From assembly GCA_964345075.1 (NCBI GenBank), contig CAYFPS010000003.1, positions 62,001 through 126,000 on the forward strand: a stretch of 64,000 nt of DNA, in the 5' to 3' direction. The position numbers were made by a program, and so were the translations under genes. The notes below the pieces were generated by a model. It made no database searches. It had not been told where the DNA came from and saw nothing but the letters and a program-made list of their open reading frames with translations. Of this stretch, positions 41,881 to 49,989 are shown piece by piece (positions within the stretch are counted from its first letter, which is position 1; every line of letters starts with the position of its first letter). The stretch comes from CAYFPS01 sp964345075. Lineage in GTDB: Bacteria > CAIWAD01.

Positions 41881-41983
41881 TTGTCGTAGGCAGCGACAAC
41901 GCCGATAGCGGTTCGGCGAACAGATTCTTCGGAATCGCACATGGGGATGCGTAAGGGCGCTTGGGCGCTCTTACGCGTTTTTT
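41881..41983 (+). ncRNA. Candidate sigma-54-dependent structured small RNA, about 100 nt
   Basis: The predicted transcript starts 11-12 bases after the -12 element and forms four consecutive hairpins. These are TTGTCG/CGACAA (41881-41899, loop TAGGCAG), CGCCGA/TCGGCG (41900-41918, loop TAGCGGT), GATTC-TTCG-GAATC (41923-41936) and a 12-bp terminator stem (41949-41976) with a T-run. No ORF longer than a few codons is present. The tight fit of promoter, hairpins and terminator argues for a small RNA gene. Other sigma-54 small RNAs are known (Qrr in Vibrio, GlmY in enterics), but I see no sequence likeness to them. The 300-base gap 41779-42078 holds nothing else besides this unit and the TetR operator. 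Confidence 0.7.
41949..41983 (+). terminator. Strong intrinsic terminator of the candidate small RNA
   Basis: GCGTAAGGGCGC-TTGG-GCGCTCTTACGC forms 12 pairs (one G-U) and is followed by G and six T residues. The T-run is only on the plus strand, fixing the direction of transcription. Confidence 0.93.
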
Positions 41984-42030
41984 ATGGTTCCAGAGCCACT
42001 CAACATTGGACAAAAGCCTGCATCCTGCTA

Positions 42031-42068
42031 GATTGACCACTTGGTCAATGACCGGGTGGTCATCAATC
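42031..42068. promoter_or_regulatory. Tandem palindromic operator of the TetR regulator
   Basis: Two perfect palindromes sit side by side just before the tetR-like gene: TTGACCA-CT-TGGTCAA (42033-42048) and TGACC-GGGT-GGTCA (42049-42062). Outer arms GATTGA and TCAATC enclose both. Position and symmetry indicate autoregulation by the TetR protein and control of the whole downstream men operon. Confidence 0.75.
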
Positions 42069-42078
42069 TGCAGGAGCC

Positions 42079-42783
42079 ATGAAAGCGCAGGAAAAAGATC
42101 CATCCCTCAAAGGCACCAGCCTTTGGCTGGGCCTGCCCGATGAGAAGCGGCAGCAGGTCTTTCAGGCCGCGCTGGACGAGTTTGCCGACAAGGGCTATTC
42201 TTCAGCCAGTATGAACTCGCTGAGCAAGCGCGCCGGAATTTCCAAGGGCAGCGTTTTCTCCTATTTCCGTTCCAAATCCGGACTCTTTGATGCCGTGGTG
42301 CAGACAGCCATGGATCGTGTCCGCTCCCGATTGAAACAGGTTCGTGATACAAGCAGCGATCGTCCCTTTGCCGAGAGGCTGCTACTGGTCATGGAATCGG
42401 GAATCGAATTCATCGACGAGCACCCGCTGCTGGCCAGGATCTACTACCAGCTGTTGCGCACCGGGGACAGCCCTTTTGGCGCGGCCTGGCTGAAAAAAAT
42501 GAATGAAGAAGCCAGCGAGTTTCTACGGGAGCTGGTGGAGGATGGGCAGGCCCGGGGCGACCTGCGTCGTGACCTGCCTGCCGATGAAGTGGCTTTTGTG
42601 CTGAATGCGCTGCTGGATCACCTGTTGGCAGCCCGTGGACACCTGCAACCTGCCAGCGGAGGCAGCTGGTCTACAAAGGACCGGGAAGCCCTCAAACAGG
42701 CCCTCGCCCGGCAGGTAAACTGGTTGATGGATGGACTTCGCGCCAGATCGAGTGAAGGAGAAAACCATGTACTTGATCATTGA
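42079..42783 (+). CDS. TetR/AcrR-family transcriptional regulator
   Basis: A 234-residue regulator. The N-terminal helix-turn-helix at about residues 22-68 reads QVFQAALDEFADKGYSSASMNSLSKRAGISKGSVFSYFRSKSGLF, a standard TetR DNA-binding domain. The C-terminal ligand domain is helical with no recognisable ligand class. The double palindrome directly upstream is its likely operator. The gene heads the aroF-men operon and overlaps aroF by 17 bases, so the regulator probably tunes menaquinone synthesis. The inducer is unknown; a fatty acyl, quinone or aromatic intermediate are possibilities. Confidence 0.92.
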   Translation: MKAQEKDPSLKGTSLWLGLPDEKRQQVFQAALDEFADKGYSSASMNSLSKRAGISKGSVFSYFRSKSGLFDAVVQTAMDRVRSRLKQVRDTSSDRPFAERLLLVMESGIEFIDEHPLLARIYYQLLRTGDSPFGAAWLKKMNEEASEFLRELVEDGQARGDLRRDLPADEVAFVLNALLDHLLAARGHLQPASGGSWSTKDREALKQALARQVNWLMDGLRARSSEGENHVLDH

Positions 42784-43828
42784 ATGTGATACACAACCAG
42801 CGGCAGATAGCCCGCTGGGTCAGGAGCTGGATCGCCTGGATCCGGCCATGCGCTGGGTGGATGCCGGCTGGGCGCGTTTTCTGCGCCTGAACCTGGGGCA
42901 TCGCCCGCTTCGTCGCAGTGAAGATCCCGATCCTGTCGCCAAGATTTTGTCACACGCTGGCGTTAGGCGCGCGTGGATGCAGGAAGAGTCGCTGGTTTTG
43001 GCGGGCAGGGCCTGGCAGGCGGAGGACAGCCTGATCGAAGCAGGCGCTCGCATGCTTGGATCGGGCGAACTGGAGGTCATTGCCGGACCCTGCAGCGTCG
43101 AATCGGAAGACCAAATGGAGAGTGTCGCTTCTGCTGTTGCCGCTGCCGGTGCCCGCTGGCTGCGAGGTGGCGCCTGGAAGCCGCGCAGCAATCCCTATCA
43201 GTTTCAGGGACTGGAAGAAAAGGGGCTCAAACTCCTGCGTCAGGCGGCCGACCGCCACAATCTTGGCGTGATCACGGAAGTGCTCAGCCTGCGTGAGCTG
43301 GACCTGGTAGCGGCTTCAAGTGACATTCTGCAGGTGGGCAGTCGCAATGCGCAGAACTTCCCGCTGCTGAAGGCATTGGGCGAGCTGGGCCGTCCGGTGA
43401 TGCTCAAACGTGGTTTCGGTTGCACGGTTGAAGAAACCCTGTTGGCGGCCGAGTATGTGATGAGTCACGGCAATCCCCATGTGATGCTCTGTGAACGCGG
43501 CATTCGCAGCTTCGAGTCGGGAACACGCTTTACCTTCGACATTAACGCGATTCCGCTGATGCGCCAGGCTTCACATCTGCCAGTGATTGCCGACCCATCA
43601 CACGGTACGGGACTGGCCCGCTTGGTCCCTTCCGTTGCACGGGCCGCTCTGGCAGCGGGTGCAAGTGGTTTGATGTTTGAAGTACATCCCGATCCCGAGG
43701 CTTCCGTTTCCGATGCCGATCAGGCCCTCAGCCTCGAGGCTTTCGAGCTGCTGATGTCCGATCTGAAAACCCTGCATCGCGCCCTTCACCCCGAGGTTTA
43801 TCTGGATCTTGTGGATCGCCCGGCGTGA
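42767..43828 (+). CDS. aroF: 3-deoxy-7-phosphoheptulonate (DAHP) synthase, AroF/AroG I-beta type
   Basis: 353 residues from ATG 42767, which follows AAGGAG by seven bases; an in-frame ATG 36 bases earlier is less favoured. An N-terminal domain of about 95 residues precedes the barrel with IAGPCSVES, GGAWKPRSNPYQFQGLEEKGLKLL, QVGSRNAQNF, MLKRGFGCTVEE, CERGIRSFE and IADPSHGTG. These are the KDSA-like class I-beta DAHP synthase motifs that bind PEP, erythrose-4-phosphate and metal. It commits carbon to chorismate, the substrate of MenF encoded next. Placement inside the men operon suggests a dedicated supply. Its stop overlaps the menF GTG start. Confidence 0.93.
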   Translation: MYLIIECDTQPAADSPLGQELDRLDPAMRWVDAGWARFLRLNLGHRPLRRSEDPDPVAKILSHAGVRRAWMQEESLVLAGRAWQAEDSLIEAGARMLGSGELEVIAGPCSVESEDQMESVASAVAAAGARWLRGGAWKPRSNPYQFQGLEEKGLKLLRQAADRHNLGVITEVLSLRELDLVAASSDILQVGSRNAQNFPLLKALGELGRPVMLKRGFGCTVEETLLAAEYVMSHGNPHVMLCERGIRSFESGTRFTFDINAIPLMRQASHLPVIADPSHGTGLARLVPSVARAALAAGASGLMFEVHPDPEASVSDADQALSLEAFELLMSDLKTLHRALHPEVYLDLVDRPA

Positions 43829-44883
43829 GCAAAGATGCCCGATTCCGCTATGGCAGCCGCTGTGCCGAAGGCATCCGTGAGCTAATCGAACTGAGCAGTC
43901 CGGCGGAACTATCCTTGTCGCTGCTGCGACCGGGTGCCTGGTTCACGATCGCCTTTGACCCTGCTGGCGCTGACTGGCCTGGCTTCGGTGCTGTTCGTGT
44001 CTTCTATCCACAGCGGGAATACACGGCTCATGACGTGGCTCCTGTCCGGCTTCCCTCGGCGCACAGCCTTGCCGAAAAGCTTCCGCATGAAAGCTGGATG
44101 ACAATTGCAGCGCGGGCAGTTGACTGTATCACGGCGGGTGCTGCTGAAAAGATCGTCCTTGCGCGCAAAATTCGCGTGACACACGATGCCTTCGACCCGA
44201 TGGAGCGGCTGGCCCGGACAGCGCCTGTTGAAGCTGCCGCACAGCCCTGGCTTGTCGATTGGGCAGATGGCCAGTGCTGGTGGGGGCTCTCGCCGGAGCT
44301 TCTGCTGGATTGGCAGGCGGGGCAGGCTCGCAGCATGGCACTGGCTGGAACCAGAAGACGCGGCATCACAACTGAAGAAGACGAAGCGCTGGCCAGCGAG
44401 TTGCTGCAATCGGACAAGGATCTGCGCGAGCAGGGAATTGTCACACGGTGGATTGAAGAGCGTTTTTGTGAGTGCGGGCTTGGCCCCACTGTTGGAGCGC
44501 GAAACCTGCATCGACTGGCCGGCTTGCAGCATTTGTTGAGTTGGGTCAGCGCGCCGGCCACAGCCGGACAGGCCCTGGCGCTATTGTGCGCCCTCCATCC
44601 CAGCCCCGCCTTGCTTGGATCGCCTCGTAATGCCGCGCTTGATTGGTTGCGTGAGCACGAGAAACTTGAGCGCGGACTATATGGTGGCGTGATCGGTCGC
44701 ATGAGCGAGACAGGACTCAGCGCCCATGTGATGATTCGCGGCGTTTTGACCAGCAATCAGGAAAGTCAACTCTTTGCGGGAACGGGGCTGGTTGCTGGCA
44801 GTTCGCCTCTGGATGAGTGGCTGGAGGGCGAGGCCAAACTGGCAGCCATTCACAGCCTGCTGACAGGAGGAGCCGAAGCATGA
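43825..44883 (+). CDS. menF: Isochorismate synthase (MenF)
   Basis: 352 residues, starting at GTG 43825 and overlapping the aroF stop by four bases. The chorismate-binding fold is shown by AEKIVLARKIRV (catalytic-base lysine region), WWGLSPELLLDW, SMALAGTRRRGIT, LHRLAGLQHLLSWV, LHPSPALLGSPRNAAL and LERGLYGGVIG. It converts chorismate to isochorismate, the first step of classical menaquinone synthesis. MenD follows with an ATGA overlap. EntC-type siderophore function is unlikely given the operon. Confidence 0.92.
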   Translation: MSKDARFRYGSRCAEGIRELIELSSPAELSLSLLRPGAWFTIAFDPAGADWPGFGAVRVFYPQREYTAHDVAPVRLPSAHSLAEKLPHESWMTIAARAVDCITAGAAEKIVLARKIRVTHDAFDPMERLARTAPVEAAAQPWLVDWADGQCWWGLSPELLLDWQAGQARSMALAGTRRRGITTEEDEALASELLQSDKDLREQGIVTRWIEERFCECGLGPTVGARNLHRLAGLQHLLSWVSAPATAGQALALLCALHPSPALLGSPRNAALDWLREHEKLERGLYGGVIGRMSETGLSAHVMIRGVLTSNQESQLFAGTGLVAGSSPLDEWLEGEAKLAAIHSLLTGGAEA

Positions 44884-46526
44884 AGCAGGGGCATCTGAAT
44901 CAGCGCTGGTCGCAGCGGGTGGTGCGTGAGCTGGCGGCTGCCGGTCTGGAATCAGTCTGGCTGTGTCCCGGCGCCCGCAATCTGCCCTTGCTGGATGCAT
45001 TCAAGCGTTCCACTCAGGTAGATGATGTCGAGTGTTTGAATGAAGCTGCTGCAGCCTTTCAGGCGCTGGGCTGGTTGCGCGGTCGGCGCGCTGCCGGCCT
45101 GAGTGAGGGGCTGGCCGCTGTGCTCTGTACTTCCGGAAGTGCACTCTTGCACGCCGGGCCTGCACTGGCTGAGGCCGAAGCCGCCGGGCTGCCCCTGATG
45201 GTGATCAGCGCGGACAGACCGGCGGAAGATCAGGCCTGCGGCGCCAATCAGACCATGCCTGCCGACTGGGTTGCCCCGGCCATGCTGCGTGCTCGCCGCG
45301 AAATGCCGCTTCCGGAGGAAGGTCTGCTGGAGCGCGTTGGCAGCCTGGTGCATGGGCTTTGTAACACGGCCCTGGCAGAGTCGGGCCCCGTTCATCTTAA
45401 TCAGCCTTTTCGCGAGCCGCTACTGGAAGATGATGACGTGGAGGATGAAGATCAGGCGCCGCCCCAGACCCTTTCCCGGGCTGGCAATCAGCCGCAGCAG
45501 CTCTCCGTGCAGTTGCCGGAGCTTGCTGGAAGAGGTCTGCTTTATGCCTGCACACTCCTTCACGAGGCGGACCGTCAAGCGGCTCTGGAATGGTCACGAC
45601 TGACCGGCTGGCCCATTCTTGCAGATGCGGGAAGTGGCCTTGCCTGTTCCGGTCATTCGATGGTCCTGCGCCACGGTGAGCTTCTGGGCGATGCTGAGCA
45701 GCCTGATCATGTGATCCAGCTCGGCTCCATGCCCATCTCCCGGCGGCTGCCGGCAAAGTTCAGCAGCAGGACCCGCCTGGTTATTGATCCCCATCCCGGT
45801 TTGCGGGATCCTGCTTTTTCCGGTGCCCTGCGCTTGCGGGCGCGCGTGCGTGATACACTGGATCTGGCTGCTGAAATGGCGGTCCACGCCGGGCCAGCAG
45901 CTACCGGACTGTTAGAGCTCGATCAAGCCTGCGAAGCACAAATCGAGGAAGTCTGCAGGGAGATCCCCTGGAGTGAGGCGGCCATTGCCCGCACTCTGAT
46001 GCGCCAGTTGCCGGAGGATTGTGCCTTGATGCTGGGCAACAGCATGAGCGTCCGGCTGGCGGACCAGTATGCACCAGCAGACGCACAAAGCCTGAAACTT
46101 GTAACACAGCGAGGTCTGGCCGGAATAGATGGAAATGTGGCTGGCGCCATCGGCATGTGTCGCGCGCTTGATGGACCGGCGGCCCTGCTGCTGGGTGATC
46201 TGAGCATGGCGCATGATCTGGGCAGTCTGCAATTCATGGAAGACTGGCCACTGCTCATCGTAGTGCTGGACAATCTGGGGGGCGCGATTTTCGAGCTCCA
46301 TGCAGCCTCACACGGACGCGACTGGGCCCGTTTCAGTCAACCGCTTGACTTTGCACGGCTTGGGCGTGCTCATGGGATTGAGTCACACCGATTGACAGAT
46401 CAGGAAGAGCTTCAGCAGCGACTTGAGGACTGGAAGCAGAATCCTGCCCCCTGTCTGCTGCATGTAAAACTGGAAGCCGGAACACACAAGCGCTGGTTGG
46501 CCCGACTGAAGGAAATCAGAGCATGA
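44880..46526 (+). CDS. menD: SEPHCHC synthase (MenD)
   Basis: A 548-residue thiamine-diphosphate enzyme that joins isochorismate and 2-oxoglutarate. The N-terminal motif CPGARNLPL stands for the usual SPGSR, and the catalytic glutamate is in CLNEAAAAFQALGW. Other blocks are CTSGSALLHAGPALAEA, ISADRPAE, GANQTM and, in the C-terminal TPP domain, GNSMSVRLADQY, GLAGIDGNVAGAIG, LLGDLSMAHDLGSLQ and NLGGAIFELH. The length is typical. ATG 44880 overlaps the menF stop and its own stop overlaps menH. Confidence 0.93.
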   Translation: MKQGHLNQRWSQRVVRELAAAGLESVWLCPGARNLPLLDAFKRSTQVDDVECLNEAAAAFQALGWLRGRRAAGLSEGLAAVLCTSGSALLHAGPALAEAEAAGLPLMVISADRPAEDQACGANQTMPADWVAPAMLRARREMPLPEEGLLERVGSLVHGLCNTALAESGPVHLNQPFREPLLEDDDVEDEDQAPPQTLSRAGNQPQQLSVQLPELAGRGLLYACTLLHEADRQAALEWSRLTGWPILADAGSGLACSGHSMVLRHGELLGDAEQPDHVIQLGSMPISRRLPAKFSSRTRLVIDPHPGLRDPAFSGALRLRARVRDTLDLAAEMAVHAGPAATGLLELDQACEAQIEEVCREIPWSEAAIARTLMRQLPEDCALMLGNSMSVRLADQYAPADAQSLKLVTQRGLAGIDGNVAGAIGMCRALDGPAALLLGDLSMAHDLGSLQFMEDWPLLIVVLDNLGGAIFELHAASHGRDWARFSQPLDFARLGRAHGIESHRLTDQEELQQRLEDWKQNPAPCLLHVKLEAGTHKRWLARLKEIRA

Positions 46527-47290
46527 CTTCCCGGCGACTGGTCTGGCTGCATGGTTTTCTGGGCAGCCCGACCGACTTCGACATGCTGTGCCGGACGCTG
46601 GCAGAAAGCGGCGTGGAGGGACTGGAGCAGCACTGTCTGCTGCTGCCGGGCCATGGACCCAATCCCGACGCTGTACCGGAGGATGTGACAGGCTGGCTGG
46701 AGTGGCTTGATGCCTGTCTGCCGCAGGAACCCTACCTGCTGGGCGGCTACTCGATGGGTGCGCGGCTTGCCCTGTGGCAGTCGCTTAAGGGCCGCCGAAA
46801 GCCGGAAGCCCTGATCATGCTGGGCGGCAATCCGGGTATTCCTGCAGAGGCCAGATCTGCCCGCAGAAGCTGGGAAGAAGCCTGGGCCGCACGCTTTCGG
46901 GAAGAAGAGATCCAGACTGTGATACAGGCATGGTACTCCCAGCCGCTTTTTGCACCGCTGATTGAGCGCGTACCGCTGGCTGAGCTGGCAAGCGGCAGGA
47001 GTCGCGCCGTGGGCAAAGAGCTGGCCCGGGCCATGCTGAGCTTTGGCACTGGCCTGCTGGATGACCTTTGGACGGAAGTGCACAACCTCAGGATGCCCGT
47101 GTGTTACATCGCCGGCGAGCGGGATGATGCCTGTCTGAAGCACGCCGACAGAATCTCTACCCTGCTTCCGCAAGCGAGCACCTTTTGCATTCCGCATGCC
47201 GGGCATGCCCTGCTGTTTGAGGCTGCACAAGAGACTGCTACGAGAGTGAATGAATTCATGATGCAAATACGAGGAGAAAACAGGCAATGA
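46523..47290 (+). CDS. menH: SHCHC synthase (MenH), alpha/beta hydrolase
   Basis: 255 residues. The alpha/beta-hydrolase pattern fits MenH: WLHGFLGSPTDFDML (oxyanion loop), nucleophile elbow GGYSMGARLALW, acid in IAGERDDAC and the histidine in HAGHALLFEAA. It eliminates pyruvate from SEPHCHC to give SHCHC. It sits between menD and menB with four-base overlaps, the standard place for this step. Confidence 0.9.
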   Translation: MTSRRLVWLHGFLGSPTDFDMLCRTLAESGVEGLEQHCLLLPGHGPNPDAVPEDVTGWLEWLDACLPQEPYLLGGYSMGARLALWQSLKGRRKPEALIMLGGNPGIPAEARSARRSWEEAWAARFREEEIQTVIQAWYSQPLFAPLIERVPLAELASGRSRAVGKELARAMLSFGTGLLDDLWTEVHNLRMPVCYIAGERDDACLKHADRISTLLPQASTFCIPHAGHALLFEAAQETATRVNEFMMQIRGENRQ

Positions 47291-48120
47291 GCATCTGGCA
47301 AAACATGGCCGAGTTCAAGGATATCCGCTACGAGCGTGGCGAGGCGACAGGTCCAGCAGCCCATGTGGCAAAGATCACCATCTGCCGGCCGGAAGTGCAC
47401 AATGCCTTTCGCCCGCTGACGGTAATGGAAATGCGCCGTGCTCTGGACATGGCCCGTGAAGACCCGGAAGTGGGCGTGATCGTGCTGACCGGCGAAGGCG
47501 GCAAGGCCTTTTGCAGTGGCGGTGACCAGAAGATCCGCGGTGATGCAGGATACGTGGATGAAGGCGGTGTTCACCGCCTGAATGTGCTCGACTTTCAGCG
47601 CGAGATCCGCACCTGCCCCAAGCCCGTCGTGGCGATGGTGGCCGGCTGGGCCATTGGCGGCGGACACGTGCTGCATGTGATCTGCGACCTGACCATTGCA
47701 GCGGACAATGCCCGCTTCGGACAGACCGGCCCCAAGGTTGGCTCCTTTGATGGCGGCTATGGTTCCAGTTATCTGGCGAGAATTGTCGGCCAGAAAAAGG
47801 CCCGTGAAATCTGGTTCCTTTGCAGGCAGTATGATGCGCAGGAAGCGCTGGACATGGGTCTGGTTAACACGGTCGTTCCGCTGGACAAGCTGGAAGAGAC
47901 CACCCTTGAATGGTGCCGCGAAATGCTGCAGCACAGCCCGCTGGCCTTGCGTTGCCTGAAGGCTGGCCTGAATGCCGACTGCGATGGTCAGGCCGGACTG
48001 CAGGAGCTGGCCGGTAACGCGACCCTCCTGTATTACATGAGCGAAGAAGGCCAGGAAGGACGCAACGCCTTTGTCGAAAAGCGCAAGCCGGATTTCACTC
48101 GATTCCCGCGCAGGCCCTGA
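47287..48120 (+). CDS. menB: 1,4-dihydroxy-2-naphthoyl-CoA synthase (MenB)
   Basis: A 277-residue crotonase-fold enzyme. Motifs: RPEVHNAFRPLTVMEM, FCSGGDQKIRG (oxyanion hole and bicarbonate or side-chain base region), AGWAIGGGHVLHVICDLTIAADNA, FGQTGPKVGSFDGGYGSSYLARIVGQKKAREIWFLC and the C-terminal EEGQEGRNAFVEKRKPDFTRFPRRP. It closes the second ring, turning OSB-CoA into DHNA-CoA. The following menA start is one base past its stop. Confidence 0.96.
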   Translation: MSIWQNMAEFKDIRYERGEATGPAAHVAKITICRPEVHNAFRPLTVMEMRRALDMAREDPEVGVIVLTGEGGKAFCSGGDQKIRGDAGYVDEGGVHRLNVLDFQREIRTCPKPVVAMVAGWAIGGGHVLHVICDLTIAADNARFGQTGPKVGSFDGGYGSSYLARIVGQKKAREIWFLCRQYDAQEALDMGLVNTVVPLDKLEETTLEWCREMLQHSPLALRCLKAGLNADCDGQAGLQELAGNATLLYYMSEEGQEGRNAFVEKRKPDFTRFPRRP

Positions 48121-48121
48121 G

Positions 48122-49024
48122 ATGGCAGGCAGAGTCAAGGCCTGGCTGCTGGCGGCCAGACCCAAAACCCTTTGGGCCGGTGTGGTTCCCGTGCTGATGG
48201 GCAGTGCCATGGCATCTGCTGACGGGCTGTTCCATGCGCCAGCCGCAGCAGCCGCACTGGTTTGCTCACTGTTGATCCAGGTGGGAACCAATCTGGCCAA
48301 TGACTATCACGATGCGAAGAAGGGCATTGATACGGCAGAGCGAATTGGTCCCGCCCGTGTGACACAATCAGGCATGCTTGAGGCGGCAGCTGTCAAGCGT
48401 GCTTTTATTCTGTGTTTTGGGCTGGCAATCCTGCTGGGCGCCTACCTGCTTTTCAGGGGCGGCTGGCCCATTTTGCTGATCGGCCTGAGCAGCGTGGCGC
48501 TGGGCTGGTTGTATACGGCCGGGCCGGCACCCATGAGCTACACGGGCAGCTCGGATCTTTTCGCCTTTCTTTATTTCGGCCCGGTGGCCGTTGCCGGCAG
48601 CTACTATGTTCAGGCGCTTGTCTGGTCAAAGGCTTCGCTCTGGGCGGGCATGGCAGCTGGCGGCTTTTCGCTTGCACTCTTGACGGTGAACAATTTCCGC
48701 GACATGGTCAGTGATACACGCACGGGTAAGCGCTCGCTTGCCGTGCGCTTTGGGGCGGGATTTGCCCGGGCCGAATTCCGCTTTTCCTTGCTGCTGGCCG
48801 CGCTGGTCCCCTTCTGGTTGATTCACCGGTACCATGGGCCACAATCGCTGATGGCACCGGCAATTCTCGTGGCGGCCATGCTCGTGCCGCTCTGGCGGGC
48901 CGTTGCCGTGGAACCCCGTGCAGACAGAGACTTCGGCGATGCCATGAACCGGCTGCTGGCACTGGTTGGCAGGCTGGAACTGCTTTACGGCATCCTGTTT
49001 GCCGCAGCCTGGCTAATGCCCTGA
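48122..49024 (+). CDS. menA: 1,4-dihydroxy-2-naphthoate prenyltransferase (MenA)
   Basis: A 300-residue UbiA-family membrane protein with about eight or nine hydrophobic helices, from ATG 48122. The first aspartate-rich motif is NLANDYHDAKKGID and the second is NNFRDMVSDTRTGKRSLAVRFG, both matching MenA. It attaches the polyprenyl tail to DHNA at the inner membrane; the polyprenyl synthase at 11290 is the probable donor enzyme. The stop overlaps the menC ATG by one base. Confidence 0.95.
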   Translation: MAGRVKAWLLAARPKTLWAGVVPVLMGSAMASADGLFHAPAAAAALVCSLLIQVGTNLANDYHDAKKGIDTAERIGPARVTQSGMLEAAAVKRAFILCFGLAILLGAYLLFRGGWPILLIGLSSVALGWLYTAGPAPMSYTGSSDLFAFLYFGPVAVAGSYYVQALVWSKASLWAGMAAGGFSLALLTVNNFRDMVSDTRTGKRSLAVRFGAGFARAEFRFSLLLAALVPFWLIHRYHGPQSLMAPAILVAAMLVPLWRAVAVEPRADRDFGDAMNRLLALVGRLELLYGILFAAAWLMP

Positions 49025-49989
49025 TGCCATCGTCCGTGATACACTGGCGTCTGCTGAACTGGAAACTCGCGCAGGTCCCCAGTCACTGGCCCTGGCGTGA
49101 TGGCCGGGAAGTGCTGGCCTTTGATCTTCCACTTAAGGATGTTCGTCTGGACTGTGAGGCAGCGCCCTTGCCCGGCTTCAGCCCTGAAAGGCACAGAGAT
49201 CTGATTCACTTGTTGCCACAACTGCAGGCACTACTCTTCGGGGTTGGCTTGCCCTCCGATACAACACTGCCGCAGCTGTGCGAGCTTTTGCTCAAGCTGC
49301 AAGCCAGAGAAGACTGGGCCGCGCTTCCTGCCAGCCTGCGTTTTGCTGCAGAGGCCGCAATGTGGAAGCACCTGCTCAAGCCTGTCGATCAGCCGCTGAA
49401 AACCTGCCTGCTTTTAGATGCAGAGCCGGAGCGCTGGAGCCAAGTCCTGCCCAAAAAGGCAAGCTGCGTCAAGATCAAACTGGGCAGGGTCTCGGCCGAG
49501 CGCGAGCGCCGTGGATTGATCAGCCTGGCAGACCGTGTATCACAGGGTCTTGAGCTGCGCCTCGATTGCAATCACGGCTGGACACGCATGGAGTTGGAGC
49601 AGGCGATCGCCGAGTGCCCACAGCCGGTCTGGATTGAAGATCCAATTGGCAATACCGCAGAAGCGGCAGCCTGGCTTTCTAAGTGGCAAGCGGGCCGTGA
49701 CTGGCAGCTGGCCCAGGACCTGCGTCCTGATTCTCCGCCGCGCGAGCACGCCGGCCTTGCTGCCCTTGTTCTGAAGCCCCAGCTACTTGGTCTGGGAGCC
49801 TGCATTGAAGTCATGGCCCAATGGCCGAATCTGGAACACGTTCTGAGTTCCTGCTACGAAAGCCCCGAACAGCAGGCACTGATGCTGGATCTGGCCGCGA
49901 GGCTGATGCCGGCCCGCCTTCCGGGGCTGGGCACCTTCAGCCTTTTTACCGGTGATTGTGAACTGCTTGCCGAAGGCGATATCCAATGA
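49024..49989 (+). CDS. menC: o-Succinylbenzoate synthase (MenC)
   Basis: A 321-residue enolase-superfamily enzyme. The catalytic set is visible: KIK (CVKIKLG), metal Asp in LRLDCNHGW, metal Glu in WIEDPIG, metal Asp in LAQDLRPD and the second base lysine in LVLKPQLLG. It dehydrates SHCHC to OSB. The order menB-menA-menC-menE with one- to four-base overlaps marks one coupled operon. Confidence 0.92.
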   Translation: MPSSVIHWRLLNWKLAQVPSHWPWRDGREVLAFDLPLKDVRLDCEAAPLPGFSPERHRDLIHLLPQLQALLFGVGLPSDTTLPQLCELLLKLQAREDWAALPASLRFAAEAAMWKHLLKPVDQPLKTCLLLDAEPERWSQVLPKKASCVKIKLGRVSAERERRGLISLADRVSQGLELRLDCNHGWTRMELEQAIAECPQPVWIEDPIGNTAEAAAWLSKWQAGRDWQLAQDLRPDSPPREHAGLAALVLKPQLLGLGACIEVMAQWPNLEHVLSSCYESPEQQALMLDLAARLMPARLPGLGTFSLFTGDCELLAEGDIQ

